Origin: Chloroflexota bacterium
GTDB lineage: Bacteria > Chloroflexota > Limnocylindria > Limnocylindrales > CSP1-4
Length of the DNA: 6,191 nt
Assembly (NCBI GenBank): GCA_021777365.1
Contig: JAJYDP010000311.1
Coordinates: forward strand, 1-6,191
Direction of reading: 5' to 3'
Shown: in pieces, positions 5,163 to 6,191 of the stretch
Numbering within the stretch: the stretch's first letter is position 1
Layout of the letters: each line of letters begins with the position of its first letter
Program-made: the position numbers and the translations under genes
Notes under the pieces: generated by a model
Seen by the model: the letters and a program-made list of their open reading frames with translations, nothing else
Told to the model about the DNA's origin: nothing
The model's database searches: none

Positions 5163-6191
5163 CTATTCCTCGCGCAGGATGGTTGCCGGCGTCGCGCGCA
5201 GCGCGAGCAGGACGGGGCCGAGGGCAGCGATCAACGTGGCCACGAGCGCGGCACCAATCGCGGTGAGAATAGCGATGACGATCGCGCTGGCTGTGGCGTG
5301 CAGGACCTGCCCGACGGCAAGCGTCACGGCCGCTCCGATCGCACCGCCCAGTAGCCCGATGATGCCTGCCTGGACGACGAGGAAGCGCGCGGTCAATCCT
5401 GGCGACCATCCGATCGCCCGCAACGTCGCGAAGGCGGCCTCGCGGCGCAGGTAGCCCAGGCTGACGATCTCGCCCGCGGCCAGAGCGCCCACGCCGAGCG
5501 TGAGGCCGGCGATCGCGAGATGGAACGGACGAACTTGCGCCGCGAGGTAGACGCCGAGCACGGTCGTGTCAAGGCGGCCATTGAAGGCGAGCGCGACGAG
5601 GCTGACCGATCCGACCAGCACAGCGCCCAGGGCGACGGCGAGCACTCCCAGTAGGGCCTCGACACGCCGGGGCCCGAGGAGATCGCGGACCGCCAGCCAG
5701 GTCAGCCAGCGGATCGGCCGGCTGCGGTGCGCGGGCTCCAGACTCACGAGCTGGCCCACGGGCGGGCCACGCAGCACAAGCAGCGCGGGCACCAGGCCCG
5801 CGATCCCGGCGACGATGAACGTCAGGGGGACCGCTCCGGCGATCTGCCAGGGTGCGAGCACAAGGCCCAGCGGGAGGAGCGCGAGGGTCACCAGCAGCGA
5901 CACGATCCCCACCGCCAACCCGAGCACGAGCATCTCGAGCTCGACGAGCCAGGCGATGCGGGCACCCGACCAGCCCACCGCGCGCAGGGTCGCCAGTTCG
6001 GGAGCGCGCTGGCGCACTGCCACGTAGGCCGTGTCGGCCACGAGCAGCACGGCCCCCAGCAGGACGAGCGTGAAGAGCGCCAGGTCTTCGCCCGAGACGG
6101 CCTCGACGAAGCCGACCGCCACCCCCTTCTTCGACCAGCCCTCGCTGACGGTCAGGGCGGGCCGTCCGAACTGCCCCGCCGGGAGGTCGAC
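5163..6191 (-). CDS. ABC transporter permease with duplicated FtsX domains, C-terminal part
   Basis: The 342 visible residues continue in frame off the right edge; the GTG at 6122 is internal, not the start. Two FtsX-type halves are seen. In the first, a membrane helix (about 37-55) precedes Glu-Leu-Ala-Thr-Leu-Arg-Ala-Val-Gly-Trp-Ser (65-75), then three or so further helices. After a linker with Leu-Ala-Val-Arg-Asp-Leu, the second half repeats the plan with Ala-Thr-Leu-Arg-Ala-Ile-Gly-Trp-Ser and ends Pro-Ala-Thr-Ile-Leu-Arg-Glu-Glu. That duplicated Ala-Thr-Leu-Arg-Ala-x-Gly motif and the Pro-Ala..Leu-Arg-Glu terminus are typical of MacB/LolCE-like permeases in the cytoplasmic membrane. The substrate cannot be deduced. 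The cognate ATPase is probably outside the window. It looks like intact host chromosome. Confidence 0.9.
   Translation of the reverse strand, partial: VDLPAGQFGRPALTVSEGWSKKGVAVGFVEAVSGEDLALFTLVLLGAVLLVADTAYVAVRQRAPELATLRAVGWSGARIAWLVELEMLVLGLAVGIVSLLVTLALLPLGLVLAPWQIAGAVPLTFIVAGIAGLVPALLVLRGPPVGQLVSLEPAHRSRPIRWLTWLAVRDLLGPRRVEALLGVLAVALGAVLVGSVSLVALAFNGRLDTTVLGVYLAAQVRPFHLAIAGLTLGVGALAAGEIVSLGYLRREAAFATLRAIGWSPGLTARFLVVQAGIIGLLGGAIGAAVTLAVGQVLHATASAIVIAILTAIGAALVATLIAALGPVLLALRATPATILREE

Overview
This window comes from a strongly G+C-rich bacterial chromosome. Coding strands show heavy G/C third positions and frequent GTG starts. The sequence does not fix the phylum; a high-GC soil or environmental lineage (Actinomycetota, Chloroflexota or a proteobacterium) would fit.

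The main structure is a set of nested mobile elements. Outermost is a host gene for an AlbA_2/Schlafen-type putative DNA-binding protein (about 4408-4868, + strand), which has lost its start. Against its truncated 5' side lies an IS21-family insertion sequence (window start to about 4407), read on the - strand, with the family's multiple terminal repeats at 4316-4400. Its transposase gene istA is itself split: codons 1-256 lie at 3461-4227 and the continuation lies at 1-63. Between the two halves sits a second element of about 3.4 kb (56-3469). It is bounded by the perfect 9-bp direct repeat GCCTTGTCG. Removing it with one repeat copy restores istA in frame through the catalytic DDE glutamate.

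The inner element encodes a large serine recombinase (1289-3460) whose stop codon is the last triplet before the right 9-bp core. Upstream of it are a small protein of unknown function (1008-1292) and a helix-turn-helix protein (541-1011). The three genes overlap by 4 bp at each junction and follow a good sigma70-type promoter (TTGACG-N16-CATAAT, 481-508). A fourth gene, DUF5372-like (111-416), sits at the left end. Both ends carry an imperfect inverted repeat of about 35 bp. Joining the ends as in a circle puts the symmetry centre on the TT dinucleotide of the 9-bp core, which is the organisation expected of a serine-integrase attP. The recombinase presumably inserts and excises the element, the HTH protein probably regulates or assists, and the roles of the two small proteins are unknown.

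Right of the AlbA_2 gene is a 294-bp stretch with no supported gene. It is followed on the - strand by the C-terminal half of a MacB/FtsX-type ABC-transporter permease that runs off the window (5163-6191).
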